Shown here one piece after another: positions 17,596 to 26,374 of a stretch of DNA of 64,000 nucleotides (within the stretch, counting starts at the first letter, position 1; every line of letters begins with the position of its first letter). Origin of the DNA: Spirosoma radiotolerans. GTDB lineage: Bacteria > Bacteroidota > Bacteroidia > Cytophagales > Spirosomataceae. The notes under the pieces were generated by a model, which worked only from the letters and a program-made list of their open reading frames with translations, searched no databases and was not told the origin of the DNA. The DNA is taken from assembly GCF_000974425.1 (NCBI RefSeq), contig NZ_CP010429.1:124001-188000 (forward strand), in the 5' to 3' direction. A program made the position numbers and the translations under genes.

Positions 17596-18741
17596 TTAAA
17601 CCCGTAGAAACGTTTTCTTCTTGTACAGGAAATATAGGAAACCCCACTTAACTGCCAGAAAGGCTACTACACTGCCCACTGTCTGAACAGGTTCGCTGAA
17701 GAAGTGTAGTAATCCAGCAAAAAGAAAATGGGCTGCGTATTCGAAGTCAATGACTCGGCCCGCCAAATAGATAAGAATGGAGTTCATGCCGATTACGACA
17801 AAGAAAAAAGTCCATCGACGCCAGTTTTTTACATCGATAATCCAGTAAAACAGGCTCAGAATCAGTAAGCTCCACCCTCCGGCTACCAGCACGAACGAAC
17901 TTGTCCAAAGATTTTTATTGACAGGAAACACGCTATTCCAGACCCAGCCCAGGGCAACGCAGCTTACACCGGCCAGAATGAGCTGTTGAATTTTTCGCGT
18001 ATCGGTCAGGTTATGCCGGCGCAAGACAGTTCCGGCGAAAACACCTAACAGGCCCGTACAAATAGCTGGTAAGGTTGACAGGAGGCCTTCAGGGTCATGT
18101 ACGACCTTGTAGAGCCGTCCGGGCATAAACAGCCGATCGACATATCCTACCAAACTGCCTTCCATGGTTAGGTTGCCTGCGCCAAACCCCGGCACGGGAA
18201 TAAGCATCAGCATAGCCCAGTAGAGTAGCAGGATGCCTATAAAAATGCCATACCGAGCCCGTTCGCTACGGACGTACAGATATATGAGTTGGGCAAACAT
18301 CCCTGCCAGACCAATTCGGGCCAAAACACTGCCAAAACGCATTTCGGCAAAGGGTTTCATAAATAAGCCGTTGTTGTAAATGATTCCCAAAACGACCAGA
18401 ATTAGCCCCCGCGTAATGACTTTTCGGGCCAGCATCGCTCTATTGTCGCCTTTCGCTAACCGGCTGCCCAATGAGTAAGGGGTGGAGACGCCCGCCAGAA
18501 ACAGAAACAAGGGGAAGATGCAGTCATAAGGCCGGAATCCATTCCAGGTGACATGGGTAAACTGATCAGCCAGAAAAATAGCCCACGCCCAGCCGGTCGT
18601 TTTGGCAAGGACATGAAAGACTTCTTCACCTCCCATAATCCAAAACATGTCGAAACCCCGCAAGGCATCGAGGGATAAAAGACGACGGATCGGCACTGGC
18701 TGAGCCAGGGCAGGCTCTTGGGTAGAGGTTGTAGGTTGCAT
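17596..18741 (-). CDS. DUF5009 membrane protein (HGSNAT/YeiB-like acyltransferase)
   Basis: A 381-residue protein with about ten predicted membrane helices. The N-terminal motif LSLDALRGFDMFWIMGG followed by NGFRPYDCIFPLFLFLAG is the conserved start of DUF5009 proteins, relatives of heparan-alpha-glucosaminide N-acetyltransferase; His and Asn residues in these first loops are conserved in the family. Relatives move acetyl groups across a membrane to sugars. The substrate in Bacteroidota is unknown; glucosamine-containing glycans are reasonable. It is transcribed toward the hydrolase at 16540 and is separated from the upstream prohibitin gene by a terminator. Confidence 0.85.
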   Translation of the reverse strand: MQPTTSTQEPALAQPVPIRRLLSLDALRGFDMFWIMGGEEVFHVLAKTTGWAWAIFLADQFTHVTWNGFRPYDCIFPLFLFLAGVSTPYSLGSRLAKGDNRAMLARKVITRGLILVVLGIIYNNGLFMKPFAEMRFGSVLARIGLAGMFAQLIYLYVRSERARYGIFIGILLLYWAMLMLIPVPGFGAGNLTMEGSLVGYVDRLFMPGRLYKVVHDPEGLLSTLPAICTGLLGVFAGTVLRRHNLTDTRKIQQLILAGVSCVALGWVWNSVFPVNKNLWTSSFVLVAGGWSLLILSLFYWIIDVKNWRRWTFFFVVIGMNSILIYLAGRVIDFEYAAHFLFAGLLHFFSEPVQTVGSVVAFLAVKWGFLYFLYKKKTFLRV

Positions 18742-18774
18742 AGATTGGGGCTTGGGAAGAAAGCAATGATAACG

Positions 18775-18820
18775 AAAAAAGAGGCTCTATCAAACCAGAA
18801 AGGTCTAATAGAGCCTCTTT
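18775..18820 (-). terminator. Rho-independent terminator
   Basis: A 13-bp stem (18778-18790 with 18808-18820) around a 17-base loop; on the minus strand it ends in a run of T. It closes the prohibitin-like transcript before the DUF5009 gene. Confidence 0.85.
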
Positions 18821-18870
18821 CATATAGCTTCTGTCTGTCTTCTGCAGAGCCTTGCTTACCATTGAGCAGC

Positions 18871-19776
18871 TTATTTATCCGACAAGATCATCGGTACGTT
18901 GCCGCGGCTACCCATAATCACGATTTTGGCGTTCGGCGATGCTGCCAGTTCGCGCTGGGCTTTTATCTGCTCATACTGCAATTGCTTATCGCTTAGACCA
19001 GTCGAGAGAATCTTTTGGTAGTCGGCGATCCCCTGGGCTTCTACCCGTTTTCGTTCAGCTTCCTGCTTTTCTTTTTGCAGGACAAACTGCATTTTCTGAG
19101 CGTCCTGTTCCGCGTTAATCTTCGATTCAATGGTCTTCTTAACTGAGGCAGGTAAGTCAATGTTTCGAATCAATAGTTGTTCGAGCAGGAGCCCACGTTT
19201 GCGGAAGTCAGCTTCTATCGTCTTGTAAATGCGGGTTTGAAATTCGTCGCGCCGGGTCGAGTACAAGGCGATGGCATCATAATAGACGGCGTTATCCCGA
19301 ATACGGGTACGGGTAATGGGACGTACAATTTTGTCCATGTAATCAGTGCCGATTTCGCTATAAATTTTGGGCGCATCGGCCGAAACAACCCGATACAGCA
19401 CAGTTAGGTCAATCACCACTTCCAGCCCATCGGCGGTAAGTACGCGGATGGCATCGTCGCCTGCTTTCTGACCTTCATCGTGGCTGGCCGACATGGTGTA
19501 GTTCTGGGTTTTTATGTCGAATTCTGTCACATTCGCCAATGGGTTAACGAAGTTAAGGCCAGCGCTTAAGGGGCGATCGCTCACATTACCAAAAATGGAG
19601 GTGACGCCAACTTGCCCAGCGTCTATCTGGCGGATGCTGGATGTAACAAAGCCCAGAACAATGAGAATAACGCCCACTACTTTGGTGGGCCGGGAATAAT
19701 GAGAAAATGCGATGGCAGGGGTATTGATGGCAAATCCGGCGACAAGCACCAAAAAGCCAAGGACTAGAAAAAACAT
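18871..19776 (-). CDS. Prohibitin-family SPFH membrane protein
   Basis: A 301-residue protein. Two hydrophobic segments occupy residues 1-24 and about 32-48, then an SPFH/band 7 domain starts at IDAGQVGVTSIFG (about 51). The segment RTRIRDNAVYYDA and the C-terminal charged coiled coil (NAEQDAQKMQFVLQKEKQEAERKRVEAQG) are characteristic of bacterial prohibitins. Such proteins form large ring or cage assemblies in the membrane, often with FtsH-type proteases or in lipid microdomains. No protease gene is adjacent. The protein ends with a short tail (GNVPMILSDK) common in this group. Its own terminator lies 51 bases downstream. Confidence 0.93.
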   Translation of the reverse strand: MFFLVLGFLVLVAGFAINTPAIAFSHYSRPTKVVGVILIVLGFVTSSIRQIDAGQVGVTSIFGNVSDRPLSAGLNFVNPLANVTEFDIKTQNYTMSASHDEGQKAGDDAIRVLTADGLEVVIDLTVLYRVVSADAPKIYSEIGTDYMDKIVRPITRTRIRDNAVYYDAIALYSTRRDEFQTRIYKTIEADFRKRGLLLEQLLIRNIDLPASVKKTIESKINAEQDAQKMQFVLQKEKQEAERKRVEAQGIADYQKILSTGLSDKQLQYEQIKAQRELAASPNAKIVIMGSRGNVPMILSDK

Positions 19777-20024
19777 AGCTTAAGCGGGTATAAGCTGCCA
19801 ACCTGCGTCTAAACGCAACCTGCCAACTGGTGTGAAATGAATAATCGAAAAGGATGTGCTAAAACGGGGCCGATTTATCGGCGTTGGGGCGGAGCCATAG
19901 GGAGCTTGAGTCAGAAGACACCCGAAAAGTAACGAACTAATAACGCACAAAAAACGAGTATGGGAGGAGCGGATGCCGGGTTTGTCGATCGGTTGACGGA
20001 CAGGATAAGAAAACTGTTGGGTAC
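19777..20024. other. Intergenic region, no gene called
   Basis: Together with the adjacent terminator, about 310 bases lie between the prohibitin and DUF1573 genes. A 96-codon minus-strand frame here starts inside the terminator and has no family features, so it is not called. I see no promoter consensus for the prohibitin gene. Confidence 0.5.
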
Positions 20025-20059
20025 AAAAAAAGGCATCCGGTAAACGACCAGATGCCTTT
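20025..20059 (-). terminator. Rho-independent terminator
   Basis: A 13-bp stem with one mismatch (20029-20041 with 20047-20059), five-base loop, and a T tract on the minus strand. It ends the DUF1573 transcript. Confidence 0.85.
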
Positions 20060-20088
20060 CTTAACCACACTATTAACCCTTCAGTGAA

Positions 20089-20547
20089 TTAGCGTGAAGT
20101 TTTGGTGCTCTTTTTCTTGTCTTTCGCAGCCGGTGTTGTGGCTGCAGGAGCAGCGGCCGTTTCGGCAGCCGCAGCGGCAGAAACCACTTCACCTTTCAGA
20201 TACAGAACCGCCTGACCTGCTTCGGCATTGCTGGTTACGGTTACCGATTTGTTGAATGGGCCGGCAGCGGCAGCATTGTAGGTAGCCGAGATAGAGCCTG
20301 TTTTGCCAGGCATGATTGGCTCACGCGAGAAACTTGGCTTGGTGCAACCGCAGGATGCCTGAGCGTCGTTGATAACAACTGGATCGGTACCTGTATTCTT
20401 AAATTCGAATACGTGAGTTACTGGCTTACCCTGCTCAACTTTACCGAAATCGTGGGTTTCTTTCGTAAATTTCAAAACTCCTTTTTGGGCGTAGCTAACA
20501 GCAACCAGCATGAACAAAGCTACGAAAAGTGAAAAAGTCTTTTTCAT
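20089..20547 (-). CDS. DUF1573 secreted protein
   Basis: A 152-residue exported protein with a signal peptide to about residue 20 (VSYAQ). Residues 25-125 form the DUF1573 Ig-like (ASH/MSP-type) domain: THDFGKVEQG, FEFKNTG, and ASCGCTKP with its conserved Cys-Gly-Cys. The Ala-rich stretch and basic end (KDKKKSTKTSR) follow the domain. The family is abundant in Bacteroidota and of unknown function, probably periplasmic or surface-attached. The gene is monocistronic with its own terminator. The conserved cysteines could form a disulfide or bind metal, which the sequence cannot decide. Confidence 0.92.
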   Translation of the reverse strand: MKKTFSLFVALFMLVAVSYAQKGVLKFTKETHDFGKVEQGKPVTHVFEFKNTGTDPVVINDAQASCGCTKPSFSREPIMPGKTGSISATYNAAAAGPFNKSVTVTSNAEAGQAVLYLKGEVVSAAAAAETAAAPAATTPAAKDKKKSTKTSR

Positions 20548-20790
20548 TGGACTAAATGGAATTATGGTTTGGTTTTAAAATACTAATTCTTTTGTACTGA
20601 TGCCTATAGCAAAGGGTCTGCCAAAAACGTTAATAGTTTTCATTCGGTCAACAAATAAACTCAAAAAATCGTTTTTTTGAAAGCTGACTTGTTTTGCCTT
20701 ACTTTTACTTTCGCTAGGGAATCGACAACTCGGTACCAGCTACTTCATCGATAAATTGATTGTTAGACGATTCCAACCCGTAGCTCTGTT

Positions 20791-23196
20791 GTGATAGCAA
20801 ACGAACAACTCCGCTCGACTGATATTTTAAGTCGTGAAAAAATCTTATCAGATTACCGATTGGCCTATGAAAGCCGACAGGTAAGCTTGTTAGGTCGGCG
20901 TGATGTGATGGGAGGAAGGGCTAAGTTCGGCATATTCGGCGATGGCAAGGAGTTGGCGCAGATAGCGGCAGCCAGTGCGTTTAACCGGGGCGACTTTCGT
21001 TCGGGATACTACCGCGATCAAACATTCGTGGCGGCTCTGGGCGAACTTCGCTGGACAGAGTTCTTCGCCCAGCTTTATGCCCATACTGACCTGGAAGCCG
21101 AACCCAATACGGCCGGTCGATCCATGAATGGGCACTTTGCCACCCGCTGGCTCGACGATCAGGGGCTGTGGCGCAACCAGACTGAACTCTATAATTCCGT
21201 TTGTGATATTGCCCCCACGGCAGGACAGGTTCCGCGTGCACTTGGGCTGGCCTATGCCTCTAAACTTTTCCGCAATAACCATGCCTTAAGCGACCTAACT
21301 AATTTTTCGCACAATGGCAACGAGATCGTTTTTGCGACCATTGGCGATGCCTCAACGTCGCAGGGGATGTTTTGGGAGACCATGAATGCGGCTGGTGTAT
21401 TGCAGGTTCCTTTGCTCATGTCGGTTTGGGATGATGGCTATGGCATATCGGTTCCCGTCGAATATCAAACCATAAAAGGAAGCATTTCAAAGGCGTTGGC
21501 AGGGTTTCAGCGCGACAGCCATGATAAGGGCATGGAAATCTTCACCGTGAAAGGGTGGGATTATGCCGCGCTGCTGGAAACGTATCAGCAGGCGGCTCAG
21601 ATTTGCCGTACGCAGCACGTGCCGGTGCTGGTGCATGTGCAGGAACTTACCCAGCCCCAGGGCCACTCGACATCTGGTTCGCATGAGCGCTACAAATCCA
21701 GGCAACGCCTGACCTGGGAAGCCGAACACGATTGCAACCGCATTTTCCGCCAGTGGATTCTGGAGAACGGATACGCCGTCAACGACGAGTTGGAAACCAT
21801 AGAAGCCGAAGCCAAACAGGTAGCTAAACGTGCCCGTATCAGTGCGTGGGATGCTTTTCAGACATCCATGAAAGGAGACTTTGACGAAGCACTTGATTTG
21901 TTACAGCAAACGGCTCGCCACAATGCCAAATCGGCGGAATTGATGGCTATTCGGGAAGAACTTCGTAAGACGTTTTCGCCTGTGCGCCGGGATGCTGTTT
22001 CGGCTGTACGAAAAGCCTTGCGGGTGTTGCGCAACGATACCGGTTCGGGGCGTCAGCGCCTGAAAGCCTGGCTCGAACGAACCGATGCTGAAAACGCCGA
22101 CCGGTTTAGCTCGCATTTATACAGCCAGTCGCCGGAATCGCCGATGCTGGTTGAGGGCGTGCCTGCCCAGTTTACCAACGAAAGCCCGGTGCTCGACGGT
22201 TATTTATTGCTTCAGCGTTATTTTGAGAGCGTATTTGCCCGAGATGAGCGAGTGGTCGCGCTTGGAGAAGATGTCGGCCAGATTGGCGACGTTAACCAGG
22301 GCTTCGCAGGATTGCAGGAGAAATTCGGGGAGATACGCATTACCGACACGGGCATTCGCGAAACCACGATTATTGGACAGGGCATTGGCATGGCTATGCG
22401 TGGCCTTCGCCCCATCGTCGAGATTCAGTATTTCGATTATGTCTATTATACGCTGGCAACGCTAACGGATGATCTGGCAACGTTGCACTATCGGACAAAG
22501 GGTGGTCAGAAAGCTCCATTGATTATTCGGACGCGTGGACATCGGCTGGAAGGTATCTGGCATTCGGGTTCTCCGATGGGCACCATGCTGAGCAGTTTGC
22601 GGGGGCTTCATGTTCTGGTGCCGCGTAATATGACCCAGGCCGCTGGTTTCTATAACACGCTACTTAAAGGGGATGACCCGGCTCTACTAATCGAATCGCT
22701 GAATGGTTATCGATTAAAAGAAACGCTTCCGGCTAACCTGAACGAATTCTGTGTACCCCTCGGCGTTCCGGATATTCTTCGTTCCGGCTCCGATCTGACT
22801 GTAGTGACCTACGGATCAATGTGCCGAATCGTGTTAGAGGCCGCTGGTCAATTGGCCGAACTAGGGATTCAGGTAGAGGTGATCGATGTGCAGACGCTGC
22901 TGCCGTTCGATGTACACCAGGTAATTATTGAGTCAATTAAAAAAACAAATCGAGTGCTGTTTGCCGATGAAGACGTGCCCGGTGGCGCATCGGCCTACAT
23001 GATGCAGCAGGTTGTTGAAGGCCAGAATGCGTACCGCTATCTGGATTCGGCTCCGGCTACGCTATCGGCTAAGGCACACCGACCTCCCTACGGTTCAGAT
23101 GGCGATTACTTTTCGAAGCCAAACATCGACGATGTCATTGAGATTGTCTATTCCATGATGAGTGAGGCCGACCCAGTGCGCTTCCCACAGCTTTAA
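20791..23196 (+). CDS. Fused E1 alpha/beta subunit of 2-oxoacid dehydrogenase
   Basis: An 801-residue fusion. The first half is E1-alpha: SGYYRDQT (71-78), and a thiamine-diphosphate motif starting GDAS (185-188) and continuing to the NAAG segment and WDDGYG (213-218). The second half, from about residue 465, is E1-beta: ALGEDVGQIG, TGIRETTIIGQGIG, and a transketolase C domain with YGSMCRIVLEAA and FADEDVPGG. Together they decarboxylate a 2-oxo acid and pass the acyl group to lipoyl-E2. In Bacteroidota the fused form is usually annotated as branched-chain or general alpha-ketoacid dehydrogenase; pyruvate cannot be excluded. The start is a GTG; no E2 or E3 gene is adjacent. Confidence 0.92.
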   Translation: MIANEQLRSTDILSREKILSDYRLAYESRQVSLLGRRDVMGGRAKFGIFGDGKELAQIAAASAFNRGDFRSGYYRDQTFVAALGELRWTEFFAQLYAHTDLEAEPNTAGRSMNGHFATRWLDDQGLWRNQTELYNSVCDIAPTAGQVPRALGLAYASKLFRNNHALSDLTNFSHNGNEIVFATIGDASTSQGMFWETMNAAGVLQVPLLMSVWDDGYGISVPVEYQTIKGSISKALAGFQRDSHDKGMEIFTVKGWDYAALLETYQQAAQICRTQHVPVLVHVQELTQPQGHSTSGSHERYKSRQRLTWEAEHDCNRIFRQWILENGYAVNDELETIEAEAKQVAKRARISAWDAFQTSMKGDFDEALDLLQQTARHNAKSAELMAIREELRKTFSPVRRDAVSAVRKALRVLRNDTGSGRQRLKAWLERTDAENADRFSSHLYSQSPESPMLVEGVPAQFTNESPVLDGYLLLQRYFESVFARDERVVALGEDVGQIGDVNQGFAGLQEKFGEIRITDTGIRETTIIGQGIGMAMRGLRPIVEIQYFDYVYYTLATLTDDLATLHYRTKGGQKAPLIIRTRGHRLEGIWHSGSPMGTMLSSLRGLHVLVPRNMTQAAGFYNTLLKGDDPALLIESLNGYRLKETLPANLNEFCVPLGVPDILRSGSDLTVVTYGSMCRIVLEAAGQLAELGIQVEVIDVQTLLPFDVHQVIIESIKKTNRVLFADEDVPGGASAYMMQQVVEGQNAYRYLDSAPATLSAKAHRPPYGSDGDYFSKPNIDDVIEIVYSMMSEADPVRFPQL

Positions 23197-23200
23197 TCTT

Positions 23201-23275
23201 GATTGATTGAATGCCTGAATGATAGAATAGCAGAAGCACGCTTACTTAGTTTATCATTCAGGCATTCAATCAATC
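23201..23275. repeat. Perfect 24-bp inverted repeat
   Basis: Arms 23201-23224 and 23252-23275 are exact reverse complements, rich in GATTGA/GAATG-type units, around a 27-base loop. No T tract follows, so it is not a standard terminator. It lies in the 91-base gap before nuoI. Similar palindromes made of short repeats lie at 47848 and 57725. Confidence 0.85.
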
Positions 23276-23287
23276 GATCATTCAACA

Positions 23288-24643
23288 ATGTCATACTTCA
23301 AGGACATACAATCGGGCATCCGAACAACCCTAAAGGGACTGAGCCTTACGCTGCGGCATCTTCGGCAGGCCACGAAACGCCGTACACCCGAAGGAATCGC
23401 CAGTGCTAATTATTTCGACTTACAGAATGGCTTAGTCACTCTTCAATATCCGCACGAGCAGCTTCCTATACCAGACAATGGCCGTTATAAGCTTCGCAAC
23501 GAGATTGACGATTGCATCGTTTGCGATAAATGTGCCAAAGTGTGTCCGGTCGATTGCATTACCATCGACGCTATCAAAGCCACCGAAGAGGTCGGGAAAG
23601 CGTCGGACGGATCGCCGATTCGGTTATACGCGGCCAAGTTTGACATCGACATGGCCAAGTGCTGCTATTGCGGCCTGTGCACCGTGGTTTGCCCCACCGA
23701 ATGCCTGACCATGGACAAAGAGTTTGATTACAGCGAATTCGAACTAGGGAAGCTGACCTATAGTTTTGCTGAATTGACCTCCGAGCAAGCCGACGAAAAA
23801 CGGGCGCTGTACGAACAGTACGTTCGCGAAAAAGACGAAGCAAAAGCGGCCCAACTGGCGGCTAAAGCGCCGGTGGCTGAAAACGCTGTTGCGCCAAAAC
23901 GACCTGTGTTTCGGCCAACGGCTAAACCGAGCGTACCGCCATCACCGCCTGCTGAACCGGCAAATTCAGCAGGCTCATCCATTGAACATCCGCTAACCGA
24001 TGCGACGCCGGATGAAATGCAGCAGATTGCGCAGGGTGGTCTTGAAGCAGCGAAACGGCCTGTCTTTAAACCAACGAAAAAGTCCGTAGCTCCTATAGCC
24101 GATACGTCATCTGAGGCAGCAGAGCCGTCAGATGCACCTGCTCCTGTCGGTAAACCGGCTGGTTTCCGACCCACCATGAAACCGCCTGTCGTTAAAGTCA
24201 TTGAGCCCGCAGCAGAAGCGCCTGTACCAGCTGAGCCAGCTAAGCCAAAACCGGCTTTCCGTCCGACGATGAAGCCGCCCCAGGCTGCCGAGCCCAAGCC
24301 GGAATCAGGACCGGAACCGTCTGCGCAGGCTGAGGCTCCAAAACCGAAACCCGCGGCTTTCCGGCCCACCATGAAACCGGTAACGCCAGTAGACCCCGCG
24401 CCTGCGCCGAATGAGCAGGCTGAGGCTTCAAAACCGAAGCCAGCCGCTTTTCGACCGACGATGAAACCGGCCGCAGCACCGAAACCAACCAAGGAGGAGC
24501 CCTTGTCAGAATCGAAAAGTCCGGTTTCAGACTCAACCATTGACCCACCATCAGAGCCGCCGGTTGAGCCAGTAAAGCCTAAGCCTGCTTTCCGACCAAC
24601 GATGAAGCCCAAACCAAAGCCCGACGATGAGACATCGGCTTAA
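23288..24643 (+). CDS. nuoI: NADH-quinone oxidoreductase subunit I with long repetitive tail
   Basis: A 451-residue protein whose first ~180 residues are NuoI: an N-terminal amphipathic helix and two 4Fe-4S motifs, CIVCDKCAKVCP and CCYCGLCTVVCP, each Cx2Cx2Cx3CP. The subunit carries clusters N6a and N6b and passes electrons toward quinone in complex I. Residues after about 190 are unlike usual NuoI (which is roughly 150-230 residues): a Pro/Ala/Lys-rich tail with seven copies of an FRPTMKP-like motif. The start ATG gives a normal NuoI N-terminus. nuoJ follows after 18 bases. The composition of the tail matches the host, so it is probably an expansion, not a recent acquisition. Confidence 0.93.
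   Translation: MSYFKDIQSGIRTTLKGLSLTLRHLRQATKRRTPEGIASANYFDLQNGLVTLQYPHEQLPIPDNGRYKLRNEIDDCIVCDKCAKVCPVDCITIDAIKATEEVGKASDGSPIRLYAAKFDIDMAKCCYCGLCTVVCPTECLTMDKEFDYSEFELGKLTYSFAELTSEQADEKRALYEQYVREKDEAKAAQLAAKAPVAENAVAPKRPVFRPTAKPSVPPSPPAEPANSAGSSIEHPLTDATPDEMQQIAQGGLEAAKRPVFKPTKKSVAPIADTSSEAAEPSDAPAPVGKPAGFRPTMKPPVVKVIEPAAEAPVPAEPAKPKPAFRPTMKPPQAAEPKPESGPEPSAQAEAPKPKPAAFRPTMKPVTPVDPAPAPNEQAEASKPKPAAFRPTMKPAAAPKPTKEEPLSESKSPVSDSTIDPPSEPPVEPVKPKPAFRPTMKPKPKPDDETSA
23895..24630 (+). repeat. Degenerate coding repeats FRPTMKP
   Basis: Seven motif copies in the NuoI tail: FRPTAKP, FKPTKKS, and five FRPTMKP, spaced irregularly by 20-60 residues rich in Pro, Glu, Ala and Lys. The later copies share longer flanks (AEAPKPKPAAFRPTMKP and near variants), indicating internal duplication. 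Confidence 0.8.
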
Positions 24644-24661
24644 TCAACCCTAGTCAAAATA

Positions 24662-25219
24662 GTGATCCAACTTGCCTTTTATGCCTTTTCAATACTGACG
24701 CTCGGTAGTGCATTGGCTGTCTTACTAACCCGTAATGTGCTATACGCGGCTTTTTTTCTCCTGCTAACCCTGTTTGGAGTGGCTGGGTTATTCGTCTTGG
24801 CGAGTGCTGATTTTCTGGCCATTGCCCAGATCATGATTTATGTTGGGGGCGTACTTGTCCTGGTTATTTTTGGGATTATGCTCACGCACAAACCTGAACT
24901 TACGACGAACACAAACAGCCAGCAACCAAACAGGATTGCCTCGAAAAATCGCTCGGGTATTATGTCGGGATGGGTGATTGCCCTGCTGGTATCGGGTGCT
25001 TTGTTCGTTGCTTTATACACGTTGCTGGCACGCGCTAACTTCACCATTCTCAGTCGACCAGTAGGCTGGCAAAGCACCATGCACACGATAGGAAAACAAC
25101 TTATGACCGAATATGTAGTGCCTTTTGAAATAGCGGGAATCCTATTGCTGGCGGCCCTCGTTGGCGCTACCTATCTGGCGGCTCCACAACCTAAATCTTC
25201 TCACGATGCAACCCGTTGA
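24662..25219 (+). CDS. nuoJ: NADH-quinone oxidoreductase subunit J
   Basis: A 185-residue membrane subunit of complex I with five predicted helices. The conserved stretch FLLLTLFGVAGLFVLASADFLAIAQIMIYVGGVLVLVIFGIML is the NuoJ signature of helices 2 and 3 (given here as positions about 32-73), including the pi-bulge region important for coupling. It starts with GTG 18 bases after nuoI. Its 3' end overlaps nuoK by 14 bases, so translation is probably coupled. The hydrophilic loop at residues 80-100 is longer than in E. coli but usual in Bacteroidota. Confidence 0.93.
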   Translation: MIQLAFYAFSILTLGSALAVLLTRNVLYAAFFLLLTLFGVAGLFVLASADFLAIAQIMIYVGGVLVLVIFGIMLTHKPELTTNTNSQQPNRIASKNRSGIMSGWVIALLVSGALFVALYTLLARANFTILSRPVGWQSTMHTIGKQLMTEYVVPFEIAGILLLAALVGATYLAAPQPKSSHDATR

Positions 25220-25517
25220 TAGTCATTTGTTTCTACTCGTGGGCGCGGCCCTCTTCAGCATCGGGTTAGCGGTCGTCATTCTTAAGCGTCATGCTATTGT
25301 GGTGTTAATGGGTATTGAACTGATGCTCAACGCCGTTAACATAAACCTCGTCGCTTTTAGTCAGTATGATCCTGACCGGTTACAGGGCCAGATGCTAACG
25401 TTATTTGTGATGGTTGTTGCTGCAGCTGAGTCGGCGGTTGCGCTGGCCATTGTTTTGCAGGTTTACCGTCATTTCCACACGGCTCAAGTGGATGAGTTAA
25501 ACGAACTCAATTCTTGA
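25206..25517 (+). CDS. nuoK: NADH-quinone oxidoreductase subunit K
   Basis: A 103-residue, three-helix subunit. I choose ATG 25206 (MQPVDSH) because the longer frame from 25161 would add an unusual N-terminus and overlap nuoJ further. The motif VVLMGIELMLNAVNINLVAFS carries the conserved Glu in helix 2 used in proton transfer, and AAAESAVALAIVLQ holds the second conserved Glu in helix 3. It overlaps nuoJ by 14 bases and its TGA overlaps the TTG start of the oxygenase gene. Confidence 0.95.
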   Translation: MQPVDSHLFLLVGAALFSIGLAVVILKRHAIVVLMGIELMLNAVNINLVAFSQYDPDRLQGQMLTLFVMVVAAAESAVALAIVLQVYRHFHTAQVDELNELNS

Positions 25518-26122
25518 TCATACCCTTCGAGACTATCATCAACGGTATATTGACTGATGGCTATGGCGTTGCAGACAATTTTATAACACCTGATGAAGTG
25601 GCCGCCCTTGCGGATCAACTGCATCAACGGCTGAGCGCCGGGAAATTTAAAGCTGCCGGTACCGGAAATGAGCAGGTTTCGGTCGAAAATGCGGTTCGGG
25701 GCGACGAAATTATGTGGCTCGACGATGCTACAGCTACACCTGTCGAAAAGGCGTTTCTACTTCGGATCAGCGAATTCGTATCATACATAAACCAGACGTG
25801 TTACCTGGGGCTGCGCGATGTTGAATTTCACTATGCTCGCTATCCAACAGGTACTTTTTACAAACGCCATCTCGATCAGTTTCGCAACGATTCGCGTCGA
25901 AAACTCTCGGTCATTTGCTACCTGAATACGGATTGGCAGGAGGAAGATGGTGGGCAATTAGCCCTTTATCTTCCCGGCGCTGTTGTCGACCCAGAGCGGC
26001 AGATCATAATTTCACCAATAGGCGGTCGGCTGGTCTGTTTTGAAAGCAGTTTGTTGCCTCATGAAGTACTGCCTGCCATCCATGAACGGCTCAGTATAAC
26101 AGGTTGGTTGAAAACAGGTTAG
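25514..26122 (+). CDS. 2-oxoglutarate/Fe(II)-dependent oxygenase (prolyl hydroxylase-like)
   Basis: A 202-residue 2OG-FeII_Oxy_3-type protein. The double-stranded beta-helix core has HLD at 119-121 and His183 as iron ligands, and Arg192 in ERLSITGW to bind 2-oxoglutarate; YARYPTGTFY precedes the first ligand as in prolyl-4-hydroxylases. The family hydroxylates protein or small-molecule substrates using oxygen. It starts at a TTG that overlaps the nuoK stop (TTGA), so it is translated as part of the nuo operon. This position between nuoK and nuoL is not standard. The Pro-rich tail of NuoI in the same operon is a conceivable substrate, but this is speculation. Confidence 0.9.
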   Translation: MIIPFETIINGILTDGYGVADNFITPDEVAALADQLHQRLSAGKFKAAGTGNEQVSVENAVRGDEIMWLDDATATPVEKAFLLRISEFVSYINQTCYLGLRDVEFHYARYPTGTFYKRHLDQFRNDSRRKLSVICYLNTDWQEEDGGQLALYLPGAVVDPERQIIISPIGGRLVCFESSLLPHEVLPAIHERLSITGWLKTG

Positions 26123-26374
26123 GTTCAATAAGTTGCTGTTGATCGAACAAAAGATTTAACCATATAGCGGTAAGGCGGCCATTAGAAAGTAGTGTCATCA
26201 TACTAAAAATAAGTAGGCCAGGATGACAAAAAACGCTTGTCGAGACTAATCTAAACTAGTTTTTCTTGATTATTTAATCTGGATAAAAAAGCGGATATTA
26301 TAGAAGGGCTAGCCCGCTATTTGCATCCCCACGGGATATTCGGGATATTTGCCCCCAATTCTGACTGATCCCGA

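Noticed and set aside
19780..20070. Minus-strand open frame of 96 codons
   Set aside because: Begins inside the terminator of the DUF1573 gene and has no recognisable domain or signal.
23203..23409. Plus-strand frame over the nuoI start
   Set aside because: Reads through the palindrome and overlaps nuoI in another frame.
23758..24612. Long minus-strand frame opposite the NuoI tail
   Set aside because: It mirrors the Pro/Lys-rich repeat of nuoI (Gly/Phe/Val-rich antisense); a compositional shadow.
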